Source: Halobacterium sp. R2-5
Lineage (GTDB): Archaea > Halobacteriota > Halobacteria > Halobacteriales > Halobacteriaceae
DNA: 64,000 nt
Reading direction: 5' to 3'
Assembly: GCF_011734195.1 (NCBI RefSeq)
Contig: NZ_JAANTH010000001.1
Span: forward strand, 744,001 to 808,000
Shown: one piece after another, positions 25,019-34,567 of the stretch
Numbering within the stretch: the stretch's first letter is position 1
Layout: every line of letters starts with the position of its first letter
Translations under genes and position numbers: made by a program
The notes under the pieces: generated by a model
What the model was told of the DNA's origin: nothing
The model's input: the letters and a program-made list of their open reading frames with translations, nothing else
Databases searched by the model: none

Positions 25019-25043
25019 GCGGGCCGCGGCGCTCGATTCCAGT

Positions 25044-27473
25044 ATGCGATACGACGAGGCGGCGAACTTCCTGCTGGACCTCCGCCGCTACCGGCCCAAG
25101 CCCGGGACGGACTCGACGGCGGACCTGCTGGCCGCGCTCGGCGACCCCCACGAGGGCCCGCGGTACGTGCAGGTCGCGGGGTCGAACGGGAAGGGGTCGA
25201 GCGCCCGGATGCTGGAGTCCGTGCTCCGGGAGGCCGGACTGGACGTCGGCCGCTACACGTCCCCGCACCTCGACGACGTGCGCGAGCGCGTCACCGTCGA
25301 CGGCCGCCGGATGTCGAAGGCGGCGCTGACGGCGTTCGTCGAGGCGGTCCGGCCGCGCGTGAACGAGCGCGCGGCGGACGGCGACGCGCCGACGTTCTTC
25401 GAGGTGGTGACGGCGATGGCGCTCTGGCAGTTCGGGCGCGAGGACGTCGACGTCGCCGTCCTCGAAGTCGGCATCGGCGGGCACTACGACGCGACGAGTG
25501 TCGTCGACCCGGTAGCGAGCGCCGTCACGTCGGTGAGCCTCGAACACACGGGCGTGCTCGGCGACACGGTCGAGGAGATCGCCCGCGACAAGGCCCACGT
25601 CGCCGCGGACGCGAACCCGCTCGTGACCGGCGCGACCGGGGACGCGCTCGCCGCGGTGCGCGAGCAGGCGGGCGAGGTCGTGACCGTCGGCGACGACGGC
25701 GACGTGCGCGTGACCTACGGGGGCCGCACGAACCACACGGAGGCCGCCGTCTCGATTGCGAGCGACGGCTGGTCGGTGGACGCGGAGATTCCCCTGCTTG
25801 GGTCGTTCCAGGCGCAGAACGCGGGCGTCGCGGCGGCGCTCGCGCGGCAGGTCGCGGACGCCGACGAGGCGACGCTCGCGCGCGGCCTGCGGAAGGCGTA
25901 CTGGCCGGGGCGCTTCGAAGTGATGGGCACGGACCCGATTACGGTGCTAGACGGCGCGCACAACCCCGCGGCGTGCGAGGCGCTCGCGGACACGCTCGCG
26001 GAGTTCGACTACGACGACCTCCACTGCGTGTTCGGCGCGATGCACGACAAGGACCACCGCGGGATGGCCGCCGCGCTCCCGACGCCCGACCGGGTGTGGG
26101 CGTGCAACCCGGACACGGGCCGCGCGGAGGACGCGGACGTGCTCGCGACCGTCTTCTCGGAGGCGGGCGCGGACGTGACAATCAAGCGCGCGGTGGAGTC
26201 CGCGCTCGACGCCGCGCTCGACGCCGCCGGCGAGGACGACCTCGTGCTGCTCACGGGGTCGCTGTTCGCCGTCGCGGAGGGCCGCAAGCGCTGGACGCGC
26301 ACGAACGTCCAGAAGGACGTCGACACGCTCGACGACTCCCGCGAGGTGCTGGAGGGCGCGCACGTCACGCCGCCGGGCGTCTGGCGGATGCGCGGGAAGG
26401 GCGTCCACCGCGTCGTGGAGACGCGCGTCCAGAAGCGCCAGGCCCAGTACCTCAAAGAGGAGATGCTGAGCCTCGGCGCGGAGTGCTCGCTGTCCGGGCT
26501 GAACAACCAGCCGCGGGGGTACCTCGACGCCGTGCTGATGGGGACGCTCGCGCAGTTCAAGCGCCTCTGCGAGAAACTGGAGGGGCAGCCGTACGGCCTC
26601 TCCGTGTACGCCGACGAGCTCCGGGAGACCCTCGGCATTCAGACGTCGCCGGCGACCCACGGCTACCCGTGGGAGGACGGCACCGCCGTGATGGGCATTC
26701 TGAACGTGACGCCGGACAGCTTCCACGACGGCGGCGAGTACGACACCGTCGCAGACGCCGTCGCGCGCGCCGAGGAGATGGTCGACGCGGGCGTCGACAT
26801 CATCGACGTGGGCGGCGAGTCCACGCGCCCGGGCGCCGACCCCGTCCCCCTCGAAGCAGAACTCGACCGCGTCGTCCCCGTGGTCGAGCGCATCAGCGAC
26901 TTCGACGCGATGGTCTCCGTGGACACCCGCAAGGCCGAAGTCGGCCGGCAAGCCCTCGAAGCGGGCGCGGACGTACTCAACGACGTGACCGGGCTCGAAG
27001 ACCCCGAGATGCGCTTCGTCGCCGCCGAGTACGGCGCGCCGCTCGTGGTGATGCACTCCATCAACGCGCCCGTCGAGCCGGGCGAGGACGTCCCCTACGA
27101 CGACGTCGTCGACGACGTCGTCGACGAACTCACGGAGCGCGTGCTGCTCGCGGAGAAGGCCGGTCTGCCGCGGGAGAAGATCATCGTCGACCCCGGCATC
27201 GGCTTCGGGAAGTCCGCCGCGGAGAGCTTCGAGGTGCTGGACCGCACCGACGAGTTCCACGCGCTCGGCTGCCCCGTCCTGATCGGCCACAGCCACAAGT
27301 CGATGTTCGGCGCGGTCGACTCGTACCCCGACGACGGCGGCTACGCGACGGTCGCGGGCACGGCGCTCGCGGCGGACCGCGGCGCGGACATCGTGCGCGT
27401 CCACGACGTCGAGGAGAACGTCGCCGCCGTGGAGGTCGCGGAGGCGACCCGGGACGGCGTCGAGGATGACTGA
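25044..27473 (+). CDS. folCP: Bifunctional folylpolyglutamate synthase / dihydropteroate synthase
   Basis: 809 aa fusion. Residues 1-~415 are FolC: ATP loop AGSNGKGSSAR near 46-55, EVGIGGHYDATSVV, and VLDGAHNPAACEAL. Residues ~416-545 are a linker domain (QKRQAQYLKEEMLSLGAECSL and neighbours) found before archaeal DHPS. Residues 550-809 are FolP: GILNVTPDSFHDGG, DVGGESTRPGA, VSVDTRKAEV, DPGIGFGKS and GHSHKSMFG. The fused architecture was characterised in Haloferax volcanii. It makes dihydropteroate and glutamylates folates. The next methyltransferase overlaps it by 8 bp. Confidence 0.93.
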   Translation: MRYDEAANFLLDLRRYRPKPGTDSTADLLAALGDPHEGPRYVQVAGSNGKGSSARMLESVLREAGLDVGRYTSPHLDDVRERVTVDGRRMSKAALTAFVEAVRPRVNERAADGDAPTFFEVVTAMALWQFGREDVDVAVLEVGIGGHYDATSVVDPVASAVTSVSLEHTGVLGDTVEEIARDKAHVAADANPLVTGATGDALAAVREQAGEVVTVGDDGDVRVTYGGRTNHTEAAVSIASDGWSVDAEIPLLGSFQAQNAGVAAALARQVADADEATLARGLRKAYWPGRFEVMGTDPITVLDGAHNPAACEALADTLAEFDYDDLHCVFGAMHDKDHRGMAAALPTPDRVWACNPDTGRAEDADVLATVFSEAGADVTIKRAVESALDAALDAAGEDDLVLLTGSLFAVAEGRKRWTRTNVQKDVDTLDDSREVLEGAHVTPPGVWRMRGKGVHRVVETRVQKRQAQYLKEEMLSLGAECSLSGLNNQPRGYLDAVLMGTLAQFKRLCEKLEGQPYGLSVYADELRETLGIQTSPATHGYPWEDGTAVMGILNVTPDSFHDGGEYDTVADAVARAEEMVDAGVDIIDVGGESTRPGADPVPLEAELDRVVPVVERISDFDAMVSVDTRKAEVGRQALEAGADVLNDVTGLEDPEMRFVAAEYGAPLVVMHSINAPVEPGEDVPYDDVVDDVVDELTERVLLAEKAGLPREKIIVDPGIGFGKSAAESFEVLDRTDEFHALGCPVLIGHSHKSMFGAVDSYPDDGGYATVAGTALAADRGADIVRVHDVEENVAAVEVAEATRDGVEDD

Positions 27474-28080
27474 CGACGGCGCCGCGTTCCGGAACGCTGT
27501 CCGGCGGGGGTACGACGCGCTCGCCGCGGACTACGACGCCGTGCGCGACGACGCCGACCCGCCGGCCGTGCTCGTCGACGCGCTCGCGGACACAGCGGGT
27601 GGCCGCCTGCTCGACGCGGGCTGCGGCGGCGGCCGTGGCGTGCTCGGGCCGCTCGGCGACAGCTTCGATGGGGTCGGTCTGGACATCTCCCGCGCGCAGC
27701 TCGAACTCGCCGGCGAGCGCGCGCCGGCGGCCGCCCGCGTGCAGGGCGACATGACCCGGCTGCCGTTCGCCGAGGACGCCTTCGACGCGGTGACCGCGTT
27801 GCACTCCGTCATCCACGTGCCGGCCGCCCAGCACACCGACGTCTACCGGGAGTTCCGGCGCGTGCTCCGGGACGGCGGCGTCGCGGTGGTCACCGCCGGG
27901 ACGGAGGCGTGGGAGGGCGAGAACGACGACTGGCTGGACAGCGGCGAACACATGCAGTGGTCGTTCCCGGCGCCCGAGGAGACGGAGGCGGCGCTCGCGG
28001 ACGCCGGCTTCCGCATCGAGGACAGCGAAATGAAGGGAAGCGACGCCGGCGGCAGCTGGCGGTTCTACCGGCTGTCGTAG
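27466..28080 (+). CDS. Class I SAM-dependent methyltransferase
   Basis: 204 aa. The SAM site is LLDAGCGGGRGVLGPLG with the acidic residue after strand 2 (VGLDISRAQLELA), then GDMTRLPFAEDAFDAVTALHSVIHVP, the motif-IV region of small-molecule methyltransferases of the UbiE/BioC kind. Substrate unknown. Its ATG lies inside the end of folCP, so the two are coupled. Its stop directly abuts that of the glycosyltransferase gene on the other strand. Confidence 0.85.
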   Translation: MTDDGAAFRNAVRRGYDALAADYDAVRDDADPPAVLVDALADTAGGRLLDAGCGGGRGVLGPLGDSFDGVGLDISRAQLELAGERAPAAARVQGDMTRLPFAEDAFDAVTALHSVIHVPAAQHTDVYREFRRVLRDGGVAVVTAGTEAWEGENDDWLDSGEHMQWSFPAPEETEAALADAGFRIEDSEMKGSDAGGSWRFYRLS

Positions 28081-29148
28081 TCAGAGCAGGCCGGCCTGTT
28101 CCTGGGCCTCGCGGTAGACGTCGAGGTACGCTTCCACGAACTGCTCGTCGTCGTACTCGGCGAACGTCTCGTCGACGTCCTTGCGTTCGAGGTCGCCCGC
28201 GGCGACCAGACACTCCGTGATCTCCTCGTCGTTGGTCGCGCGGAACCCGCGGTCGTACGTCTCCACGAGCTCGTGGGCGCTGGACTCGGCGTGGTACTCG
28301 ACGATGCCGACGCAGCCGCAGGCGAGCGCGCGCAGCAGGTCGAGGCCGAAGGAGGTGCGCTCGGCGGTGTGGACGTAGACGTGGGCGTCCTTGAACAGCC
28401 GGACGCGCTCGGCGACGGAGCGCTCGCCGACGAAGTCCACGCGGTCGGCGATGCGGAGGTCGCGAGCCTGGCGCTCGTAGCCCTCGCGCGCGGGGCCGTC
28501 GCCGACGACGGTGCAGTTCCAGTCGTACTCGCGGAACTCCGCGAGCGCCAGGAAGAGGGATTCGAGGTTGGCGTCCTCGTCGAGGCGCCGGCTGCACACG
28601 ATATCGCCGGCGTCGCCGGGTTCGGAGCGCCGGATCTCGTCCATGTCGATGCCGGTGGGGACGACGCGGACGTCGGTGCCGTCCGCGCCGCACTCCCGGG
28701 CGCTCGTCTTCACGGTCCGCGAGGGTGCGACGACCGCGCTGGGCTTCCGGGCGGCGTACCGGAACGCGCGGCCGCGCATCCCCGTGATGGCGTCGTGGGG
28801 GTCGTACCACTCGCAGACCAGCGGCGCGCCAGCGAGCAGCGCGCCCCAGCGCGCGCCGTAGACGTGCGTGGGCGTCCGCGTCGCGGCGTGGACGACGTCC
28901 GGGTCGACGGACCTGAGGGTGGCGGCGGCCTTCGGCGAGAACCAGCGGTCGCCGCGCTCGTCGGTGACGGCGTGATACGTCAGGCCCTCGTGTTCGAACG
29001 TGTCCGGCCGGCCGTCCCACCACTGCGCACAGCAGACGTGGACGTCGTGGCCGCGGGTCGCGAGCAGGTCCGCGAGCAGTCGCAGGCGGTCGACGTCGTC
29101 GGCGTCGGCGTGGTGGGCGGTCGTCTCCGAGACGAACGCCACGCGCAT
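28081..29148 (-). CDS. Glycosyltransferase family 4-type protein
   Basis: 355 aa GT-B fold. The N-terminal domain starts MRVAFVSETTAHHADADDVDR; the C-terminal domain has VVPTGIDMDEIRR, TVVGDGPAREGYER, and VHTAERTSFGLDLLRALACGCVGIVEY, the E-x7-E nucleotide-sugar region with an altered first acidic residue (ERTSFGLDLLRA rather than ESFGxxxxEA). It probably transfers a sugar to a lipid, protein or another sugar. No other glycosylation genes are beside it except the UPF0104 protein 3 kb away. Confidence 0.82.
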   Translation of the reverse strand: MRVAFVSETTAHHADADDVDRLRLLADLLATRGHDVHVCCAQWWDGRPDTFEHEGLTYHAVTDERGDRWFSPKAAATLRSVDPDVVHAATRTPTHVYGARWGALLAGAPLVCEWYDPHDAITGMRGRAFRYAARKPSAVVAPSRTVKTSARECGADGTDVRVVPTGIDMDEIRRSEPGDAGDIVCSRRLDEDANLESLFLALAEFREYDWNCTVVGDGPAREGYERQARDLRIADRVDFVGERSVAERVRLFKDAHVYVHTAERTSFGLDLLRALACGCVGIVEYHAESSAHELVETYDRGFRATNDEEITECLVAAGDLERKDVDETFAEYDDEQFVEAYLDVYREAQEQAGLL

Positions 29149-29247
29149 ACTCGCCGGGACGCAACACGCCGGTAAAAACGGTTCTGTTCTCCGGGACGCC
29201 GCTTCCGCGACCGGAAGGCTATCGACGCCTCGGCGGCTGTCTCCGCT

Positions 29248-31044
29248 ATGGCCTACGACATCGAGCGGTATCTGAACGTCCGGAGCGCGGGCGGCCCGAC
29301 GTTCGGCCCCGCGGGCGAGCTCGCCTTCCTGCTGGACACCACGGGGTCGAACCAGGTGTGGCGCGTGGACGCCTCCGAGGAGTGGCCAGCCCAGCTGACG
29401 TTCCACGACGAGCGCGTGGCGTTCGCGTCGTTCTCGCCGACGCGCGACGAGCTCGTCTACGGGACGGACGCCGGCGGCGACGAGTTCTGGCAGCTCCACC
29501 GCCTCGCCGCGGACGGCAGCGAGGACGTGGCGCTCACCGACGACCCGGACGCGAAACACCAGTTCGGCGGCTGGAGCCACGACGGGGACCGGCTCGCGTA
29601 CGCCGCGAACCGCCGCGACCAGGGCGTCTTCGACGTCTACACCCAGAGCCGCGACGAGACGGGCGCGGACGCCGACCTGCTCGTCGAGGGCGACGACTAC
29701 GACATGCTGGCGGCCGCGGGCTGGAGCCCGAGCGACGACCGGCTGTTGCTCCACGAGAGTCACTCGAACGTCAGCAACGACCTCTACGTCGCCGACGTCG
29801 ACACCGGTGAGGTCACGCACGCGACGCCGTTCGACGACGACGACGTGCAGTTCTCCTCGGTGGCGTGGACGCCGGACGGCGACGGCGTCTACGTCTGCAC
29901 CGACCTCGGCGCAGACACCCACTACCTGGGACTGCTCGACCCCGGCTCCGGAGACGTCGAGGAAGTCGCCAGCGGCGGCGACTGGCCGCTGGAGTCCGTC
30001 GCCGTCGACCACGACTCCGGGCGGCTGGCGTACGTCCGGAACGTCGACGGCTACAGCGAACTCACGCTCGCCGAGGCCGACGGCACCAGTCTCGGCGAGT
30101 ACCCGAAGCCCGACCTCGTCGACGGCGTCGTCTCCGGCGTGAGCTTCGACCCGGACGGCGAGCGCGTCGCGGTGTCGGCCTCTTCCCCGACGGAGAACGG
30201 CAACGTCTACGTCGTCGACGTCGAGAGCGGCGACGCGCGCCGCTGGACGGACGCCTCGACGGCGGGCATCCCGAAGCAGACGTTCCGGGAGCCCGAACTA
30301 ATTCACTACGAGAGCTTCGATGGACTCGACGTTCCGGCGTTCCTCACGCTCCCCGAGGGCGACGGCCCCCACCCCGTCGTCGTCGACTTCCACGGCGGTC
30401 CCGAGTCCCAGCGCCGGCCGTGGTTCTCGGGGCTCCGCCAGTACTTCGTCGACAACGGCTACGCCGTCTTCGAGCCGAACGTCCGCGGGTCCTCCGGCTA
30501 CGGGAAGGAGTACATGAACCTCGACAACGTCCGCAACCGGATGGACTCGGTGAAAGACGGCGAGGCCGGCGTCGAGTGGCTCGCCGCCCGCGACGACGTC
30601 GACGAGGACCGCGTCGTCGCGTACGGCGGCTCCTACGGCGGGTTCATGGTGCTGGCGTCGCTCACGGAGTACCCCGACCTGTGGGCGGCGGGCGTCGACG
30701 TCGTCGGCATCGCGAACTTCGTCACCTTCCTCGAGAACACCGGCGACTGGCGCCGCGAGCACCGCGAGGCCGAGTACGGCAGCCTCGCCGACGACCGCGA
30801 GTTCCTCGAATCCATCAGTCCCGTCCACAGCGCCGACCGCATCCGCGCGCCGCTGCTCGTGCTCCACGGCGCGAACGACCCCCGCGTCCCCGTCGAGGAA
30901 GCCGAACAGATCGTCGAGCAGGCCGGCGAACACGTTCCCACGGAGAAACTCGTCTTCGAGGACGAGGGCCACGGCTTCACGAAACTGGAGAACAAGCTCA
31001 CCGCCTACCGCGCGGTCGTCGACTTCCTCGACGAACACGTCTAG
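29248..31044 (+). CDS. S9 family prolyl oligopeptidase / acylaminoacyl peptidase
   Basis: 598 aa. The first ~340 residues form a WD40/TolB-like beta-propeller (repeats such as WSHDGDRLAYAANRRD and WTPDGDGVYVCTD). The C-terminal alpha/beta-hydrolase has the nucleophile Ser in YGGSYGGFMV, Asp in HGANDPRVPV and His in FEDEGHGFTK. It has no signal peptide, so it trims peptides in the cytoplasm. The next small gene follows 30 bp downstream. Confidence 0.92.
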   Translation: MAYDIERYLNVRSAGGPTFGPAGELAFLLDTTGSNQVWRVDASEEWPAQLTFHDERVAFASFSPTRDELVYGTDAGGDEFWQLHRLAADGSEDVALTDDPDAKHQFGGWSHDGDRLAYAANRRDQGVFDVYTQSRDETGADADLLVEGDDYDMLAAAGWSPSDDRLLLHESHSNVSNDLYVADVDTGEVTHATPFDDDDVQFSSVAWTPDGDGVYVCTDLGADTHYLGLLDPGSGDVEEVASGGDWPLESVAVDHDSGRLAYVRNVDGYSELTLAEADGTSLGEYPKPDLVDGVVSGVSFDPDGERVAVSASSPTENGNVYVVDVESGDARRWTDASTAGIPKQTFREPELIHYESFDGLDVPAFLTLPEGDGPHPVVVDFHGGPESQRRPWFSGLRQYFVDNGYAVFEPNVRGSSGYGKEYMNLDNVRNRMDSVKDGEAGVEWLAARDDVDEDRVVAYGGSYGGFMVLASLTEYPDLWAAGVDVVGIANFVTFLENTGDWRREHREAEYGSLADDREFLESISPVHSADRIRAPLLVLHGANDPRVPVEEAEQIVEQAGEHVPTEKLVFEDEGHGFTKLENKLTAYRAVVDFLDEHV

Positions 31045-31074
31045 GTACTTCCGTCTCGGGAGAGAGCGCCCCGT

Positions 31075-31260
31075 ATGGAAGTCGACCTGACGAACCCGTG
31101 GCTGTTCGGCGCGGGCGTCGTCGCGCTCTGGGTGACGCTGTTCGTGCTCCTCGAGGCCGTCCTGTTCGACGGCGACGTGGCCGGCGCGGCCGCACGCGGG
31201 TTCGCCGGCGGCCTCGCGTTCGCCGTCGTGTACGCGTACGTGCAGCGGCAGGGGGAGTGA
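31075..31260 (+). CDS. Small two-helix membrane protein, unrecognised
   Basis: 61 aa: MEVDLTNPWLFGAG, one hydrophobic helix at about 9-29, an acidic/Gly turn (FDGDVAGAAARG), and a second helix at about 39-55 ending YVQRQGE. It lies between the S9 peptidase and the M48 protease on the same strand. No family or function recognised. Confidence 0.7.
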   Translation: MEVDLTNPWLFGAGVVALWVTLFVLLEAVLFDGDVAGAAARGFAGGLAFAVVYAYVQRQGE

Positions 31261-31302
31261 CTCGCGACAACTGTTAGTGGTCGCCGTGGCTACACTCTCG
31301 TG

Positions 31303-32373
31303 ATGAACGCCGCCGTCGTGCTCGCCCTCCCGGTGGTCGCGTACGCCGCGAGCAGGCTCGCGGGCGTCGCCGCCGCGCGCGCCGCCGACCGCGTGACCGC
31401 CGCGTCCCGGCTGCGGCGCGCGAACCGCGTCCTGCAGGCCGCCGCGGCGCTCACCGGCCTGTTCGTGTTCACGAACTCGCCGCTGGACGACGCGCTCGCA
31501 GCCGCGCTGCCCGTCCCGTCGGTCGTCGGCGTGCTCGTCGCGCTCGCCGGCACCGTGCTGGTCGGCGGCGTCGTGCCGGCGCTCGCCGTTCACCTCGGAA
31601 CGCGGCCCGCGTGGGCGAGCGTCACTGGACACTCACCCGACTACGCGGCGACCGTCCGGCGGTTCCTCGCGCTCGCGTCCGTCCTCGTCGCGCCCGCGTT
31701 CTTCGTCGTCAGCGCGTGGCTGGCCGCGCCGTCCGGCCGACCGAGCCTGCTGGCCGTCGCCGGCGCGTCCGCCGTCATCGTCGTCGCGATGCCGCCGCTC
31801 GCCGCGAGGTTCGGGCCGCTACGGCCGCCGACCCACGAGGAAGCAGCCGCGATTCCGGCGTGCGCCCACGGCCTCCGGGTGCGCGTCGTCGAGACCGGCC
31901 GTCACCCGGTCGCGAACGCCGTCGCCGCGGGCGTGCTCCCCGGCGCCCGGTACGTGTTCGTGACGGACGCGCTGTTCCGGACGCTGGACGCCGACGCCAC
32001 CGCCGCCGTGGTCGCCCACGAGGTCGGCCACCACCGCCGCGGCCACGTCCCCGCGCGGTTCCTCGCGACGGGCGTGGCGCTCGCGCCGCTGTTCCTCGCG
32101 GCGACCGGCGTCCTCGACGCGCTCGTCCCCGCCGTCGCGGCCTCCGTCGCGTTGTTACTCGCTGTCGGCCCGCTCGTCCGGTGGACGGAGTTCGACGCCG
32201 ACGCGTACGCCGCCGCCCGCGTCGGCAGCCCCGCGATGGAGCGCGCGCTCGCCACGCTCGCTGACCGCGGGCTCGTCCCCGTCGACCGGTCGCGGCTCGC
32301 CCGCCTGTTCTCCTTTCACCCCGCCATCGGGCGGCGGGTCGACCGCCTGCGCACCCCAAATCGTTTTTCCTGA
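31303..32373 (+). CDS. M48 family metalloprotease (HtpX/Ste24-like)
   Basis: 356 aa. The zinc motif HExxH is in VVAHEVGHHRRGH, with the third ligand Glu in WTEFDADAYAAARVG. Hydrophobic segments lie at the N-terminus (four), and again after the HEVGHH motif (two), as in membrane-embedded HtpX-type proteases that clear damaged membrane proteins. GTG 31300 and ATG 31303 are adjacent; I use the ATG. Confidence 0.88.
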   Translation: MNAAVVLALPVVAYAASRLAGVAAARAADRVTAASRLRRANRVLQAAAALTGLFVFTNSPLDDALAAALPVPSVVGVLVALAGTVLVGGVVPALAVHLGTRPAWASVTGHSPDYAATVRRFLALASVLVAPAFFVVSAWLAAPSGRPSLLAVAGASAVIVVAMPPLAARFGPLRPPTHEEAAAIPACAHGLRVRVVETGRHPVANAVAAGVLPGARYVFVTDALFRTLDADATAAVVAHEVGHHRRGHVPARFLATGVALAPLFLAATGVLDALVPAVAASVALLLAVGPLVRWTEFDADAYAAARVGSPAMERALATLADRGLVPVDRSRLARLFSFHPAIGRRVDRLRTPNRFS

Positions 32374-32391
32374 CGGCTGCGACGTTCGACT

Positions 32392-33426
32392 GTGGAGCTC
32401 GACCGTCGACGCGTCGTCTTCCGGGTGTTCGTCGCCGTCGCCATCGGCGCCCTGCTGGTGACCGGTGTCGGGTGGGACCAGGTAATCGAGAACCTCCGCG
32501 ACGCCGACCTCGTCTACTACTCGCTCGCACCGGTCGGCTCGGCGTTCGCGCTGCTCGCGGGCGGCGAAGGGATGCGGCTCGCGCTCGGCTTCTCCGTCCT
32601 GAGCGTGCGCGGCGCGCTCGCGCGGCGGGCGTTCTACGCCGCCGCCATCGTCCGGAGCTTCCTCCCGGCGGGCACCGTCGGCGCCGGCGGGTTCGTCGCG
32701 TACGTGGTCAGCCGCCACGACGAGGTGTCGCTGAGCGAGGCGGCCGCTGGCGTCTCCGCGTGGGAGTTCGTGATGATGCTCGGGTCCGCCGTCGTCGGCC
32801 TCTTCGGTGTGCTCGGCGTGCTCGCGCAGGGCCGAGGAACTGGGGGGTTGGCCCGGCTGTTCGTGGGATTCTGCGTGGTGCTCGCGCTCGTCGCCGTCTT
32901 CGGCGTCGTCGTCGAACGGTCCCGCGACCACGTCGCCGTCGTACTCGCCCGGATCGGCCGAACCCTCGACCCGCTACTCGTCCGCGTCGTCCCCGGCTAC
33001 GACGAGCCAATCGAGACTGCGGACATCCGGGCCGGCCTCGACGAGTTCTTCGGCGCGCTCGCCGCGCTGGCCGCCGACCGCTCGCGGTTCGTCTCCGTGC
33101 TCGCGGCCGCCCACCTCGCCTGGATCGGGTGGATGATTCCGCTGTACGTGAGCCTGCGCGCGGTCGGCGTCGGCGTCTCTCCCGCGGTCGTCGCCGTCGC
33201 AGTGACGGTGTCGGGGTTCGCACGCGCCATTCCGCTGCCGGCCGGCATCGGCCCCGTGGACGCCGCGCTCGGCGGGGTGCTCATCGCGCTCACGCCGCAC
33301 TCGCTCGGCGAGCTCGCGTCCGCGCTCGTGCTCTACCGCTCGGGCATGCTGCTCGTGCAGGTGATGGCGGGCGGGCTCTCGCTGTGGACGCTGGACGCCG
33401 CGGCGACGGGCAGGCTCACCGACTAG
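32392..33426 (+). CDS. UPF0104 / lysylphosphatidylglycerol synthase TM-region family protein
   Basis: 344 aa, GTG start, seven or eight membrane helices. The AAIVRSFLPAGTVGAGGFVAYVVSR stretch and the IPLPAGIGPVDAALGG segment are typical of this flippase-like family, which in haloarchaea includes the C-terminal part of AglD. A role in moving or modifying lipid-linked compounds is plausible. No catalytic domain is attached. It ends convergent with egsA, their stops sharing three bases. Confidence 0.8.
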   Translation: MELDRRRVVFRVFVAVAIGALLVTGVGWDQVIENLRDADLVYYSLAPVGSAFALLAGGEGMRLALGFSVLSVRGALARRAFYAAAIVRSFLPAGTVGAGGFVAYVVSRHDEVSLSEAAAGVSAWEFVMMLGSAVVGLFGVLGVLAQGRGTGGLARLFVGFCVVLALVAVFGVVVERSRDHVAVVLARIGRTLDPLLVRVVPGYDEPIETADIRAGLDEFFGALAALAADRSRFVSVLAAAHLAWIGWMIPLYVSLRAVGVGVSPAVVAVAVTVSGFARAIPLPAGIGPVDAALGGVLIALTPHSLGELASALVLYRSGMLLVQVMAGGLSLWTLDAAATGRLTD

Positions 33427-34481
33427 ATGACGCCGGTCTTCGCGGCGGCCTCGACGGCGGCGTCCTCGCTGATGCCGGAGCCGAGAATCGTGTAGCGGTC
33501 CCGGATCTCGTGGGCCGAGGTCATCGCTTCGAGCAGTTCCTCGTCGGTGATGCCGAGTTCCTCGGCGGTCGTCGGCGCGTCGAGCGCGCGCAACGCGTCC
33601 CGGACCGAGCGCCACTCGCCCTGCTCGCCGGAGTGGAGGTACTCCGCGAGAATCGAGCCGACGCCGACCTGGTGGCCGTGGAGGGCCTTCCCGGGCGCGA
33701 TGCGGTCGAGCTGGTGGCTGAACAGGTGCTCGCTACCGGACGCCGGTCGCGAGGAGCCCGCGATGGACATCGCGACCCCCGAGGAGACGAGCGCCTTCAT
33801 CACGACCCACGCGGACTCCTCCAGTTCGGGCTTGATCGAGCCCGCGTTGTCCACGAGCATCTCCGCGGTCATCTGGCTGAGCGCGCCCGCGTACTCGCTG
33901 TACTCGACGTTCTGGAGGCGTTCGGCGAGCCGCCAGTCCTTGACGGCGGTGTAGTTGGAGATGATGTCCGCGCAGCCCGCGGTCGTCAGGTCCCACGGCG
34001 CGTCCGCGATGACGCCGGTGTCAGCGACGACTGCGACCGGCGGCGCCGCCGCGACCGAGTGGCGGGTGTCGCCCTCCGGCACCGACCCGCGCCCGGAGAC
34101 GATGCCGTCGTGGCTCGCCGCAGTCGGAACGCTCACGAACCCGACGTCGAGGTGGTCGCTGGCCATCTTCGCGATGTCGATGGGCTTCCCGCCGCCGACG
34201 CCGACGAGGTAGCCGACGTCCATCCCGCGGGCGACGTCGAGGACGTCCTCGACGGCGTCGAACGTCGCCTCCTCGACGACCGCGACCTCGGGGTCGTCGC
34301 CCGCTTCCTCGAACTGCGCGACGATGGGGTCGGCCGCCACCTCGCGGGGCGTCGGGCTCGTCACGACGAGCGGCTGGCCCGTGAGGTGGGTCTCGACGAC
34401 GACCTCCCGCGTCCGAGAGAGCACGTCGTGGCCGAGCACGACGCTGCGCGGGAGGCGGATCCACGTCGACTTCTCGAACAT
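33423..34481 (-). CDS. egsA: sn-Glycerol-1-phosphate dehydrogenase
   Basis: 352 aa. The NAD(P) site GVGGGKPIDIAKMAS and FVSVPTAASHDGIVSG are typical of archaeal G1P dehydrogenase. Metal-binding residues are in GCADIISNYTAVKDW, GSEHLFSHQLD and ALHGHQVGVG (Asp and two His for Zn). The enzyme makes G1P from DHAP, setting the archaeal lipid backbone chirality. Start ATG 34481 gives the usual MFEKSTWIRLPRSVV opening. Confidence 0.95.
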   Translation of the reverse strand: MFEKSTWIRLPRSVVLGHDVLSRTREVVVETHLTGQPLVVTSPTPREVAADPIVAQFEEAGDDPEVAVVEEATFDAVEDVLDVARGMDVGYLVGVGGGKPIDIAKMASDHLDVGFVSVPTAASHDGIVSGRGSVPEGDTRHSVAAAPPVAVVADTGVIADAPWDLTTAGCADIISNYTAVKDWRLAERLQNVEYSEYAGALSQMTAEMLVDNAGSIKPELEESAWVVMKALVSSGVAMSIAGSSRPASGSEHLFSHQLDRIAPGKALHGHQVGVGSILAEYLHSGEQGEWRSVRDALRALDAPTTAEELGITDEELLEAMTSAHEIRDRYTILGSGISEDAAVEAAAKTGVI

Positions 34482-34567
34482 GCCCGACTCTCGCCCGGGG
34501 ACGAGTAAAAGTCTACTCGTCCCGCAGCCGGCGGCGACGTCGGGACGCCCGCGGCGACGGGACCGCG

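Noticed and set aside
24791-25043. RNase P RNA or SRP RNA gene
   Set aside because: The segment is too short and I see none of the conserved core sequences of either RNA; only an inverted repeat and G-runs are clear.
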